Shown: positions 36,130-44,806 of the stretch, piece after piece
Layout of the letters: each line of letters starts with the position of its first letter
Position numbering within the stretch: position 1 is the first letter of the stretch
From: Paraburkholderia sp. Tr-20389
Lineage (GTDB): Bacteria > Pseudomonadota > Gammaproteobacteria > Burkholderiales > Burkholderiaceae
Direction: 5' to 3'
DNA length: 64,000 nt
NCBI RefSeq assembly: GCF_017104565.1
Contig: NZ_JAAGPD010000008.1
Location: 124,001-188,000 of the forward strand
The notes under the pieces: generated by a model
Database searches by the model: none
Told to the model about the DNA's origin: nothing
Seen by the model: only the letters and a program-made list of their open reading frames with translations
Position numbers and translations under genes: made by a program

Positions 36130-39100
36130 TGAGCGGCGAAGCCAGAACAAACATCGCGCCCTGCCAGGCCTCCACCTCGAAAAGTACGAGTGCGGCGCCC
36201 GCTCCGTATCTGGCGCGCAGTGCGGCGCGGCTGATCCAGCGAACCTGCGCATGCGGACAGGCGGCGGGCGTGTCGGGCGAGTGCGCCGCTTGCGCCAGCA
36301 CCCGGCTACTGCCACAGCGTATCCCCGGCGCGCCCGCCGCAAGCGAGGTTCCCGCCAGCGTCCACGCGACGCTGAGGACACCTGGCTCGCCGCTGCCCGC
36401 GTCGGTGCGCGGCGATATGGAGTCGCATTTTTCGCACGATTTCAGCGGCGTGCGCGTCCACACCGACAGCGCCGCGCAGCAATCGGCGCACGCCATCAAC
36501 GCGCGTGCCTATACCGTGGGCGATCACATCGTGTTCGGCAGCGGCCGGTTCGCTCCCGACACGCCCGCAGGTCAGAAACTGCTCGGTCACGAACTCGCGC
36601 ACGTCGTCCAGCAAGAAGGCGCAAGGACCGACTCGCCGCTGCACATCGGCCCGGCGAACGATGCGTTCGAACAGGCCGCCGATGCAGCCGCCGATTCGCT
36701 CGGCAGCCGCTCACATGCTCACGCGCAAGCGCCCGCCACGCATGCACAGACGGCAAGCGTGCAGCGTGCGCCCGCCGACGAAGCGCAAGCCGCCCAGGGC
36801 GAGCCGGGCTTCTGGGATCGCGTCAAGGACGCCGCATCCGGTGCAATCAGCGTAGGCAGCGACTTCTTCGTCTCGGCGGTGCATCGCCTAATGCCCGCTC
36901 CCGTCGCGGCTATCGTCGACGGAATCCGGCAACAGGGTGGCATTCTGAATTATTTGCGCAGCACGTTGAGCCGCGCATTGGGTGGAATATTCAGCCGGCT
37001 TCGCGAGGGCGAAGGGTTCATCCCCACACTGATCGACGGCTTTGAAAAGCTGTCGGGCAAAGCGCACGAAATCCTGGCCGCACTCGGCCATCAGGACTGC
37101 AAGCCGCTCTTCGACGCACTCGGCCAGCTCGGCGACATGCTGCAGAACATGGCGGGCGCAGCATGGGACAAGATCAAAGCCTTTCTTGCGCCCGTTGGCG
37201 ACTTCTTCTCCGATCTCTGGAAGAAATTCGGCGCGCCCGCAGTCGATTTTCTGCAAAGCTACGCAAGCGATGTCTGGGATCAGATCAAGACGATCGGCAA
37301 CGGCATCTGGAGCCTGTTCGTGGCAGCGAAAGACGCGCTATCGTCGGTGTTCTCGCCGTTCTGGAACTGGATCAAGAAAGAGCTCGGCATCGGCGATACG
37401 CCGGATTCGCAGGACGGCCTGCTGCAATGGGCCGAAGGCAAGATCGCCGACGCGTGGACATGGGTGCAGGCCCAGATCGCGCCCATCATCGCGCCGATCA
37501 AGCAGGTGGCGAACAAGGTGCTCTCGATCATTCCGCTCGACAAGATCCTGCACATGCGGGAAACGGTTCACGAGTGGCTGCAGCACGTCAAATCGATGGT
37601 CACGGCGCTGCAAAAGCCAAAAGGCGCCGCAGAAGAACAAGTGTCGCTGCGCGAGAAAATCCTGCCCGCCGTGAAGGCGCGCATCGTTTCGCTGGGCGCT
37701 GCGATCACGGGTGCGGGCGCCTGGATCGCGGACGGCATCGGCACGCTCGCTACCGACTTCACGGGCATGCTCGCGTCGCTCGCCAACAACCCGATGATCG
37801 GCAGGATTGCGGGGGCCGTCAACTGGCTCGGCGAGCGCGCCACGCAACTGGCGCAATGGGTGGGCGGCGGTGTAAAAGCTGTATTCGGCGTGGCGGGACA
37901 GGCCGTCGCGAAGCTCTCGGATTTCGTCGATCCGCTTTACGGCATGCTGCAAAAACTGGTGAGCGTGCTCGCCAATGTCGTGAAGGAGTTGCCGAGCCTG
38001 GTGCTCGGCAGGTTCTGGAATGCGATTCCCGCCTGCATCCGCAATCCCGTCAAGGATTTCATCATCGAGCACATATTGGGCGCGATTCCTGTCATCAGCA
38101 CGTTCGTAAAGGTACCGGACATCTGGAAGAAGATCGAAAAGCTCGTGATGAGCTTTCTCGAGTCCGTGTTCGTCAAAGGCGATCTGGGCGGCGCCGTGAT
38201 GAAGGTGATCCGTTTCGTGCTCGAAGCCATCGGCGTCGATGTCGACCTGATGCTGCGTGTCTTCGCCAACGCGATCGATACCCTCGACGACGTGATGATG
38301 CATCCGGTCGAATTTCTGAAGAATCTGTTCGGCGCGCTCAAGAAAGGCACGGGGCAGTTTCTGGGTGCGCTTGGCGATCATCTGATGAACGGACTGCTCG
38401 GCTGGTTGCTGGGGTCCGTCAAGGATCTCGGCGTCACGCCGCCGCGCGCGCCGCTCACGCTGTCCGGCCTGCTCGATCTCGCGATGCAGATTCTGGGTAT
38501 CACGCGGGACAAACTGCGCAAGAAGGCGAAGGAGGTGATCGGCGAAAAGGCGATGGGCATCTTCGACAAAGCGTGGGAGTGGCTGTCCGCACTGATCACG
38601 GGCGGTTGGGGTGGCTTGTGGGAAAAGCTCAAGGGAAAACTGTCCGACCTGTGGACGAGCATCATCGGCGGGATAGCGGAATGGGTGTCCACCAGTCTGA
38701 TCAAGGCGGGCATCGTCAAGCTCGTCGAGATGTCGAATCCCGCGGGCGCGATCATCGAGGCGCTGCATACCATCTATGAGGCGCTCACCTTCATTGCGTC
38801 GAAGGTCAATCAGATTCTTGCGCTGGTCGACAGCGTGGTCAATTCGATTGCGAACATCGCAGCGGGCAAGATCGATGCAGCGGCCAACGCGATTGAAAAA
38901 GCGCTGGCGGGCAGTGTTTCGTCGCTGATTGGTTTTTTTGCCCAGTGGCTGGGGTTTAGCGATCCCGGGCCCAAGATTCGTGAGATCGTGCTGGGAATTC
39001 AGGCGCGGATCGATTCGGCGCTCGACTGGCTGGTTGGACAGGCCATCGCCGCCGCGAAGGGATTGGCCGGCGCGTTAGGGTTAGGCGAGGAACCGGATAA

Positions 39101-39974
39101 GCGGACACCTGAGCAGAAGGCTAGCGATGTGCATCAGGGGCTGATAGAGGCGGACAAGTTGTGTAATGCGGAAAATGCCGACGCCGATACCGTTACGAAG
39201 CAGCTTCCTGTTATTCAAAAGCAGCATCGGCTCAACCAGCTATCTCTGACACCCCAGGACGACGGTACGTTCGTGCTCACTGCGGGCGCCAGTCCGAGCG
39301 AATCCAAAACGGAAAAGAACGTTGCGCCCGGGAAAGTCAAATCGATGGTCCGCTGGACTCCAGAGAGCGAAAACGGTGAAACGACGATGACCGCGACGCC
39401 GCTTGCATCGAATGATCTGGGCGGTGGAGCGACGCCGCAAGAGGAGTCGAGCGAGTGGCAAGGCGTGAAACCTGGCGTGCTGAAACGCCGGCGCCCGGGC
39501 GGCGGATGCGTTCGGCTATATGTCAGGGGACATCTGCTCAACCACAATCTGGGCGGCCCGGGCACGAACAAGAATCTCCGGCCGATCACCTACAGGGCCA
39601 ACAGCAATCACCTCAAGCAAATCGAACAGCCCCTCAAGGATCTGATGGCCAAAGGTAAGCAGTCGAATGTCATCTACGTCAATTACACGGTCAAGGTTCT
39701 TCCGCCCGAGGGCGGGACAGTCCCTGAAAGCGTGGCCCCGGCGGAAACCATATTGACGCGGGGCTTCGATTGCGAGTGGTATCAACTCAAACCGAACGCG
39801 AACAAGCCGCCCGAACAATGGAAGCGGGATCCGGAAGGAGCGTCGAAGAAAGAACTCATCAAGAACGTGCCGGAATTTCCTTACGCGCCTGGATCGGATA
39901 TGTCATTGCCGGAAGGTGCCGTGGAAGAGGCCTGTGATGCCGTTGACGATAAAGCAGCCAAGGGCAAAAAATAA
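36126..39974 (+). CDS. DUF4157 protein with helical tape-measure-like region and C-terminal His-Me-finger nuclease-like domain
   Basis: The 1282-residue protein has four parts. Residues 35-60 hold a CxC...CxxC cysteine cluster. Residues about 85-165 form the DUF4157 eCIS core with HELAH (155-159). Residues about 220-1010 are long amphipathic and hydrophobic helices rich in tryptophan (WDRVKD, LWKKFG, FWNWIKKEL), resembling tape-measure proteins. Residues about 1090-1230 contain RGHLLNHNLGG (His1136), NKNLRPIT and NSNHLKQIE, an arrangement like His-Me-finger DNA/RNA non-specific endonucleases. Start 36126 is fixed by the four-base overlap with the ATPase; the frame from 35298 is a shadow. DUF4157 proteins are widely linked to eCIS cargo; this is the likely payload. 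No immunity gene follows. Confidence 0.82.
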   Translation: MMSGEARTNIAPCQASTSKSTSAAPAPYLARSAARLIQRTCACGQAAGVSGECAACASTRLLPQRIPGAPAASEVPASVHATLRTPGSPLPASVRGDMESHFSHDFSGVRVHTDSAAQQSAHAINARAYTVGDHIVFGSGRFAPDTPAGQKLLGHELAHVVQQEGARTDSPLHIGPANDAFEQAADAAADSLGSRSHAHAQAPATHAQTASVQRAPADEAQAAQGEPGFWDRVKDAASGAISVGSDFFVSAVHRLMPAPVAAIVDGIRQQGGILNYLRSTLSRALGGIFSRLREGEGFIPTLIDGFEKLSGKAHEILAALGHQDCKPLFDALGQLGDMLQNMAGAAWDKIKAFLAPVGDFFSDLWKKFGAPAVDFLQSYASDVWDQIKTIGNGIWSLFVAAKDALSSVFSPFWNWIKKELGIGDTPDSQDGLLQWAEGKIADAWTWVQAQIAPIIAPIKQVANKVLSIIPLDKILHMRETVHEWLQHVKSMVTALQKPKGAAEEQVSLREKILPAVKARIVSLGAAITGAGAWIADGIGTLATDFTGMLASLANNPMIGRIAGAVNWLGERATQLAQWVGGGVKAVFGVAGQAVAKLSDFVDPLYGMLQKLVSVLANVVKELPSLVLGRFWNAIPACIRNPVKDFIIEHILGAIPVISTFVKVPDIWKKIEKLVMSFLESVFVKGDLGGAVMKVIRFVLEAIGVDVDLMLRVFANAIDTLDDVMMHPVEFLKNLFGALKKGTGQFLGALGDHLMNGLLGWLLGSVKDLGVTPPRAPLTLSGLLDLAMQILGITRDKLRKKAKEVIGEKAMGIFDKAWEWLSALITGGWGGLWEKLKGKLSDLWTSIIGGIAEWVSTSLIKAGIVKLVEMSNPAGAIIEALHTIYEALTFIASKVNQILALVDSVVNSIANIAAGKIDAAANAIEKALAGSVSSLIGFFAQWLGFSDPGPKIREIVLGIQARIDSALDWLVGQAIAAAKGLAGALGLGEEPDKRTPEQKASDVHQGLIEADKLCNAENADADTVTKQLPVIQKQHRLNQLSLTPQDDGTFVLTAGASPSESKTEKNVAPGKVKSMVRWTPESENGETTMTATPLASNDLGGGATPQEESSEWQGVKPGVLKRRRPGGGCVRLYVRGHLLNHNLGGPGTNKNLRPITYRANSNHLKQIEQPLKDLMAKGKQSNVIYVNYTVKVLPPEGGTVPESVAPAETILTRGFDCEWYQLKPNANKPPEQWKRDPEGASKKELIKNVPEFPYAPGSDMSLPEGAVEEACDAVDDKAAKGKK

Positions 39975-40052
39975 CGGCTCTTTTGTCCGGACGACAAGAA
40001 CGTGGGGGCTTGCGCGAAGATTTGAAACAGGCAGGTCATTGCGGCAAAAAGA

Positions 40053-43000
40053 TCATCCGAATGCGGACGGCTCGGTTGCCGCGATTTCAACAGTTACCTT
40101 CCCCAGGTTATCTGAGAGGAAGCTCCGCACGCTCTCACGCTCCATCTGGGTCGGACTTCCGTCCCACCACAGACGAATTTTTCCTGTCACCGCAAGCAAG
40201 CTCATACCAAGTGGCGGCAAAGAAGAAAGCTTCCAGGACCCCATGACCAACATCGTTGCACGCCGCTGAGGCGCAGTCCAACTGAGCGTTGCGTTGTAGG
40301 GAAAAGAGCCCAAGACTAGCACGATCGCGTCAACATACGATTCGCTCGCTGACCGCTCCTTCCCTTCTCCTTCGCCCGTCGTGCGCATCAGGTCATCGAA
40401 TGCCATCGCAGCTTGCGGTCCGCAAGCATCAAGGAATGGCTGCAACAGATCACGGCGCAGAAGATGAAAGCCGAGCACCCGCAAGGCAAGCGCGAATTTT
40501 TCAGGCGGCAGCATGTCTTCCTTTGCCACGTTTTGCGGCCCCGATAAGCCGGCCATGACAACATTCGTCCAGTCCTCCAACGGTGGCGCGAACACACTGA
40601 ACATGAAGAACCGGGCAGGTCCCTTGGCCAGGGCCCCGCATATGATCAGATCGACCTGTGCGGGCCGATTCAGATCCGATAAAAGTTCACCTCCGTGACC
40701 CATGATGAAATTCGTCCACGCCCGGTCAGCAATCGCGACCCAGTCCACCTGTTTTCTTGCCGTGATTCCGTTGTTGTACGAATCGTTGATAGTACGCGTA
40801 ACATCTTCAACTGCTCCCGCTTGATCGCGTTCGGCCCAGTTCGTCGACTCGATGAGATTCGGGACTCTCACACGCAAATCCTTCCGAAACTCGGCGACGA
40901 CGAGACGTACCCCCGCAGAATCCAGTTGCCGGAACTTGAGTCCTTCGGAAAGTGAATTGAGACTTCTATACATTTCATTCGGCGTCCTGGCGATGTCTCC
41001 AAATGCTGTGAGTTGCGCCGCAGTGCCGAGGACGAGTGCGATCAGATCCGTGTTTGCACGGACGATGGCGGCAAATTGATCTAGCGTGTTGAGATCGAGT
41101 TGCAGATCGGCAGGAACACCTTGCCCGTAGACCGCCTGATCGAGACGCACCTTCCCCGCTTGAACATGCGACCACGCCGGTGTCGTGGGCAGTACACTCA
41201 GCTGGTCGGCGAGAAACTGATAAAGGCGTCCACCTGTCGATGCGGGAAGAGGCTCATCAAAAAGAACCGGCCAAAGCTCCCTTTCAAAACTGTCCAGATA
41301 CGTCGCAGATGCCAGCGACTGATCGCGCAATGCACGAAGCTGCTCTACTTTCGGCGCAGGCGGCGGCGCAGACACAGGTGGAGGCACGGGTGAAGGCACA
41401 GGCTCTGCCACGGAGGTCGGCGGCACCGGGCCTTCCGGCGGCACCTGATCACCTGCTTCCCGCTTGCACATCTTTATATCGGCACTGTCGCGCATCTTGC
41501 CCGATTGCCAGTACCGGAAGCCGAAGCAGGTGCCGGCCTCATCGAGCCTGATCAGAACGGAATCGGGACCTGACAGTACCGCATCGAGAACCCGTTGATC
41601 GGGTACGGGAACCCATCGTGCCTGACCGCCGGTTTGAGGGGTGGGTTGCACACTGATCTGCATGAACTCCGGAAACAAATCCGACAACGCTATCGCGAGA
41701 TCCCGGACGACGGTAGAGAGTATCCGCTTGTCGTCGTCCGTCAACACAGCGGTGCGCCCATTGGCGGCATACGCGTGCTGGGTCGACGATTTACGCACTT
41801 CGCCAAGATTCATGCGCTTTTCCAGGTCCTTCCAGAGCGATTTGATCCCCTCTTCGCAGAGATCGATGTTTGCCGCGCCGCGCCGCCATTCACGCGAAAT
41901 GTAATAGAGCGCATCCAGCAGCGTCAGGCGCATCTTGCCTCGCTGCATCAGCCAGCCAGTCACGTCGTCCTTATTCAAACGATGCTCGATGGCAACCTGC
42001 AGGGTCACGTCGATCTTGTATACGGGCAACGAACGAACATCGCCATCGGCAATCGACACCATGCCCATATCACTGCGGATCGCTGCAATTTCCCGGTTCA
42101 ACGCGAGTGCATGCATTTGCGACCGATGCCGCAGCATCCATTTCAACACTTCGCAGTCGATCATCGCGGATGTATCGCCCGACGTATCGAACAGATTGGA
42201 CATGTACACGTCCAGATCACCCGGTTCGTAAGTGACGAAAAGCTGATGCGAGAAGTACGAATAGGTCTTCGCATAAGCCTTGTTGCGCTCAGCCAGCGAA
42301 ACGAGTTCGAGATAGCCGCGATCGGTCAGGAAACACGAAAACACATTTTCGGCCATCAACTTCTTCAGATGACGCACCATCGACTCGAGCCGCCACGACA
42401 CTTCACCCAGCTTGTCCAGCTCATCGATCACCAGCACGGGCGCAAGCCCGGCGCTTATCAACCGTTTCAATAACGTCGGCAGCACGCGATCCAGCGTTCG
42501 CAACGAAAGATCGGGGATGAAGGTACGATCGACTTCGCGCTCGCGCCGGGTCATATGCGAAGACGAGTGTTTGAAGACAAACGAGGCTCCGATTGCAGTC
42601 GCGAGGCCCAGCAACGCTGACGACCATAGCGCGTGTTGTCCCGCAGCGGCGCCGCCCATGACGAGCACACCGGAGAGCACCGACGTGAGCGGTTTGACGA
42701 CGTTGCCGTTCTGCCACGTGGATCTCAACTCCGTGCGCGTCTCCTGTTCAGCGCGTGCGGCATCTCGACTGCGCTCGTTGAGTTCGCCCGATATCCGCTG
42801 ATGCGCCATACAGATGCCGTTGAGCGCGACCAGTTCGCGCGCGCCTTGATCCGCGGGCGCGTGTACGGTGCCTCCCGACCGCGCCGGCCCGTGCAGGATA
42901 CCCGTCGAAAGCGCGCCGATACCCGCGTAGAACTCCCGCAGACGGACAGCGGTCGGGTCTTCCATCAGTTCGATTTCGAACTGGGCGGCGAGCTCAGGCC

Positions 43001-43823
43001 ATTCCTGACTGTCCTGAACCAGTGCGCCGTCCGACGAGGAAGACGCGGGCGGCTGCACCGGGAGCGGCGCGGTGGTCAATGGATCGGCGGGCGGTATGAC
43101 GGGAGTCATCGCTTCGAGTATCCATCGACGGTATGCTTCCGCGTACTCCCCGACCACCGCCCGATGCAAACCCAGTATCACCTGCTCTAATGCATGTTGC
43201 GCGTGCGCCTCGACTCCGTCACCCACTTCCTTCTTTTTCTCCGCCTTCTCTTTGTTTTGCGCGGTAGTGACGGCGTCGTAGAGTCCGCGTACGACCTGCT
43301 CGAAAGCGGGCTTTTCGCCGTTCGGTTGAAGCGTGTTGCCCAATGACTCGTTGGTGGGCCCTTCTGCACGGTTTATCGCGGCGGGTCGGACTACAGCGTC
43401 TCTTTCATCTTCGTTATCCGCAGCCTCTGCGCCGGATCCAACCCGGGCTCCAACGGGTTGATCGGGTCTATCTTCGAACCCAGACGGCTCATCACCTTCC
43501 AGATCGTCGTCGTCGGACACTTCACTCAACGACAGGAACAGGCTCGGCCCATGCAGATAGACTGCCAGTGGCCGCATTCGCGCATTAGTCGCCTTGCACT
43601 CCAGCGTCATCCGGTGGATGACGTCGGACACCATCGTCGTCTTGCCCGCGCCCCGGTGCCCTGCAATCAGGAACGAGCGCCCCTGAATCTGTCCGTTGCA
43701 ATACCGTCGAAGTTCGTGCTCGAGAATCCGTCCCGCTTCAGAGCGGGCCGTGATTACCGACTCGTCCTCGCTCGGGTTCAGCGGGTCGCACGTCGGTCTG
43801 ATCCGGATCACCATGATCATCAC
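40053..43823 (-). CDS. large P-loop NTPase with a membrane segment (KAP/AAA-like)
   Basis: The 1256-residue protein has Walker A GHRGAGKTT (residues 55-63) and a later Walker B LVIDELDKL near residue 465, followed by CFLTDRGYLELVSLAE. Between them a hydrophobic stretch (VLVMGGAAAGQHALW, then LLGLATAIGASFVF) could be one or two membrane helices. The long insert before it, and about 600 residues after the ATPase core, match no family I recognise. Spacing of the motifs recalls KAP or STAND NTPases. The start may be GTG 43823, ATG 43820 or ATG 43814; it overlaps the upstream stop. Last gene of the leftward accessory operon, converging on the eCIS. Confidence 0.75.
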   Translation of the reverse strand: MMIMVIRIRPTCDPLNPSEDESVITARSEAGRILEHELRRYCNGQIQGRSFLIAGHRGAGKTTMVSDVIHRMTLECKATNARMRPLAVYLHGPSLFLSLSEVSDDDDLEGDEPSGFEDRPDQPVGARVGSGAEAADNEDERDAVVRPAAINRAEGPTNESLGNTLQPNGEKPAFEQVVRGLYDAVTTAQNKEKAEKKKEVGDGVEAHAQHALEQVILGLHRAVVGEYAEAYRRWILEAMTPVIPPADPLTTAPLPVQPPASSSSDGALVQDSQEWPELAAQFEIELMEDPTAVRLREFYAGIGALSTGILHGPARSGGTVHAPADQGARELVALNGICMAHQRISGELNERSRDAARAEQETRTELRSTWQNGNVVKPLTSVLSGVLVMGGAAAGQHALWSSALLGLATAIGASFVFKHSSSHMTRREREVDRTFIPDLSLRTLDRVLPTLLKRLISAGLAPVLVIDELDKLGEVSWRLESMVRHLKKLMAENVFSCFLTDRGYLELVSLAERNKAYAKTYSYFSHQLFVTYEPGDLDVYMSNLFDTSGDTSAMIDCEVLKWMLRHRSQMHALALNREIAAIRSDMGMVSIADGDVRSLPVYKIDVTLQVAIEHRLNKDDVTGWLMQRGKMRLTLLDALYYISREWRRGAANIDLCEEGIKSLWKDLEKRMNLGEVRKSSTQHAYAANGRTAVLTDDDKRILSTVVRDLAIALSDLFPEFMQISVQPTPQTGGQARWVPVPDQRVLDAVLSGPDSVLIRLDEAGTCFGFRYWQSGKMRDSADIKMCKREAGDQVPPEGPVPPTSVAEPVPSPVPPPVSAPPPAPKVEQLRALRDQSLASATYLDSFERELWPVLFDEPLPASTGGRLYQFLADQLSVLPTTPAWSHVQAGKVRLDQAVYGQGVPADLQLDLNTLDQFAAIVRANTDLIALVLGTAAQLTAFGDIARTPNEMYRSLNSLSEGLKFRQLDSAGVRLVVAEFRKDLRVRVPNLIESTNWAERDQAGAVEDVTRTINDSYNNGITARKQVDWVAIADRAWTNFIMGHGGELLSDLNRPAQVDLIICGALAKGPARFFMFSVFAPPLEDWTNVVMAGLSGPQNVAKEDMLPPEKFALALRVLGFHLLRRDLLQPFLDACGPQAAMAFDDLMRTTGEGEGKERSASESYVDAIVLVLGSFPYNATLSWTAPQRRATMLVMGSWKLSSLPPLGMSLLAVTGKIRLWWDGSPTQMERESVRSFLSDNLGKVTVEIAATEPSAFG

Positions 43824-44770
43824 TCACTTGAGGTGTGCGCCGGCCGCGATGCGTGTGGCGCGGACGCCGCCGACGATGCCTCGGACGCTGCCGCGCCGTG
43901 CCGCCCGTCCTGCCCCGCAGCAGGCGCGAAGGCCATCTCCAGCACAACGATCCCTAACAGCACCGCGCCGCCGGTCAGCGCCAGAGCCACGATAAGCCGG
44001 ATCAGCGCCGGCGAAACATACCAGCCCGAAGACGATGCACCGCCGAAGCCGCCCCAGTGGCGTCGGAACGAAAAGGAATCGGCTCGCTCGCCAAGCATGA
44101 CGGTAAAAATACCGAGTGCGCCGCGTGCCAGGATCACCGTCGCGGCAGCGACCGCCCCAATCGCGATCAGCCTGACCAGCCCCGTCGCCATAAGTGGGAT
44201 CACCTGTACGACGCCGGTGAACAGAAGCGAAACCAGATGCGCCCAGTCAGTCTGCGGTGCAACGGCCCGACCGCCGGCGCCTTCGTCTGCCTGGCTGGCC
44301 GCATCAGCACCGTGACTGGCCGCGCTATCGACGCGACTTGCACCGCTCGATTCCGCAGGTTTCGCACTCGCGCTGGAACCCGCCACATTGGATGCAGCAA
44401 CCACAATGACGTCAGCCACACCTGGCTTCGCGATTACGAGTTCGTCAACAGGACGATGTGGCATCACGTCGGACGCCGCCGCCATCGGGTATACGCAATC
44501 CAACGTGACGTTCAGGTTGTCGATGTGCTTATACCGGCTCGATGCAGCGCGCGACGAATGCGTATCCGAGCGTCGTCCGGTGTCGACGCATGCTTGCTGC
44601 GCTCCCTGCATCAACACCTCTGCCGCGACTGCAAGCCGAACGGACGTCGAAAGGGGAAGCGTCAGCATCACCACAACCCCGGCCGCGCGCATACAAGCCG
44701 TGCAACGCCTTCTGCGCGCACGTGGGAGGATCCGCCTGGAAATCCTGCTGTCGTATCCAATCTCCGTCAT
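43820..44770 (-). CDS. membrane protein with N-terminal signal-like segment, unknown function
   Basis: The 316-residue protein has an arginine-rich N-terminus followed by a hydrophobic stretch (VVVMLTLPLSTSVRLAVAA, residues about 32-50), probably a signal peptide or anchor. A soluble region of about 120 residues with an Ala/Ser-rich linker follows, then three hydrophobic segments (SLLFTGVVQVIPLMATG, LIAIGAVAAATVILARG, LIVALALTGGAVLLGIVV). The C-terminus is a charged, disordered tail. It overlaps the start of the large NTPase gene. No family was recognised. Its coupling to the NTPase suggests a membrane partner. Confidence 0.7.
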   Translation of the reverse strand: MTEIGYDSRISRRILPRARRRRCTACMRAAGVVVMLTLPLSTSVRLAVAAEVLMQGAQQACVDTGRRSDTHSSRAASSRYKHIDNLNVTLDCVYPMAAASDVMPHRPVDELVIAKPGVADVIVVAASNVAGSSASAKPAESSGASRVDSAASHGADAASQADEGAGGRAVAPQTDWAHLVSLLFTGVVQVIPLMATGLVRLIAIGAVAAATVILARGALGIFTVMLGERADSFSFRRHWGGFGGASSSGWYVSPALIRLIVALALTGGAVLLGIVVLEMAFAPAAGQDGRHGAAASEASSAASAPHASRPAHTSSE

Positions 44771-44806
44771 TGCGTCCCCCTTTCCTCTGGTGACGACGCC
44801 CCTGCT

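Noticed and set aside
13492-39974. Type VI secretion system or prophage/tailocin
   Set aside because: No TssB/TssC pair, TssJLM membrane complex or ClpV was seen, and no integrase, capsid, terminase or holin-type lysis cassette lies in the operon. DUF4255, AAA+ and DUF4157 genes point instead to an eCIS.
39979-40000. Convergent terminator TTGTC-CGGAC-GACAA after the DUF4157 gene
   Set aside because: The stem is only five base pairs and no T-run follows on the plus strand.
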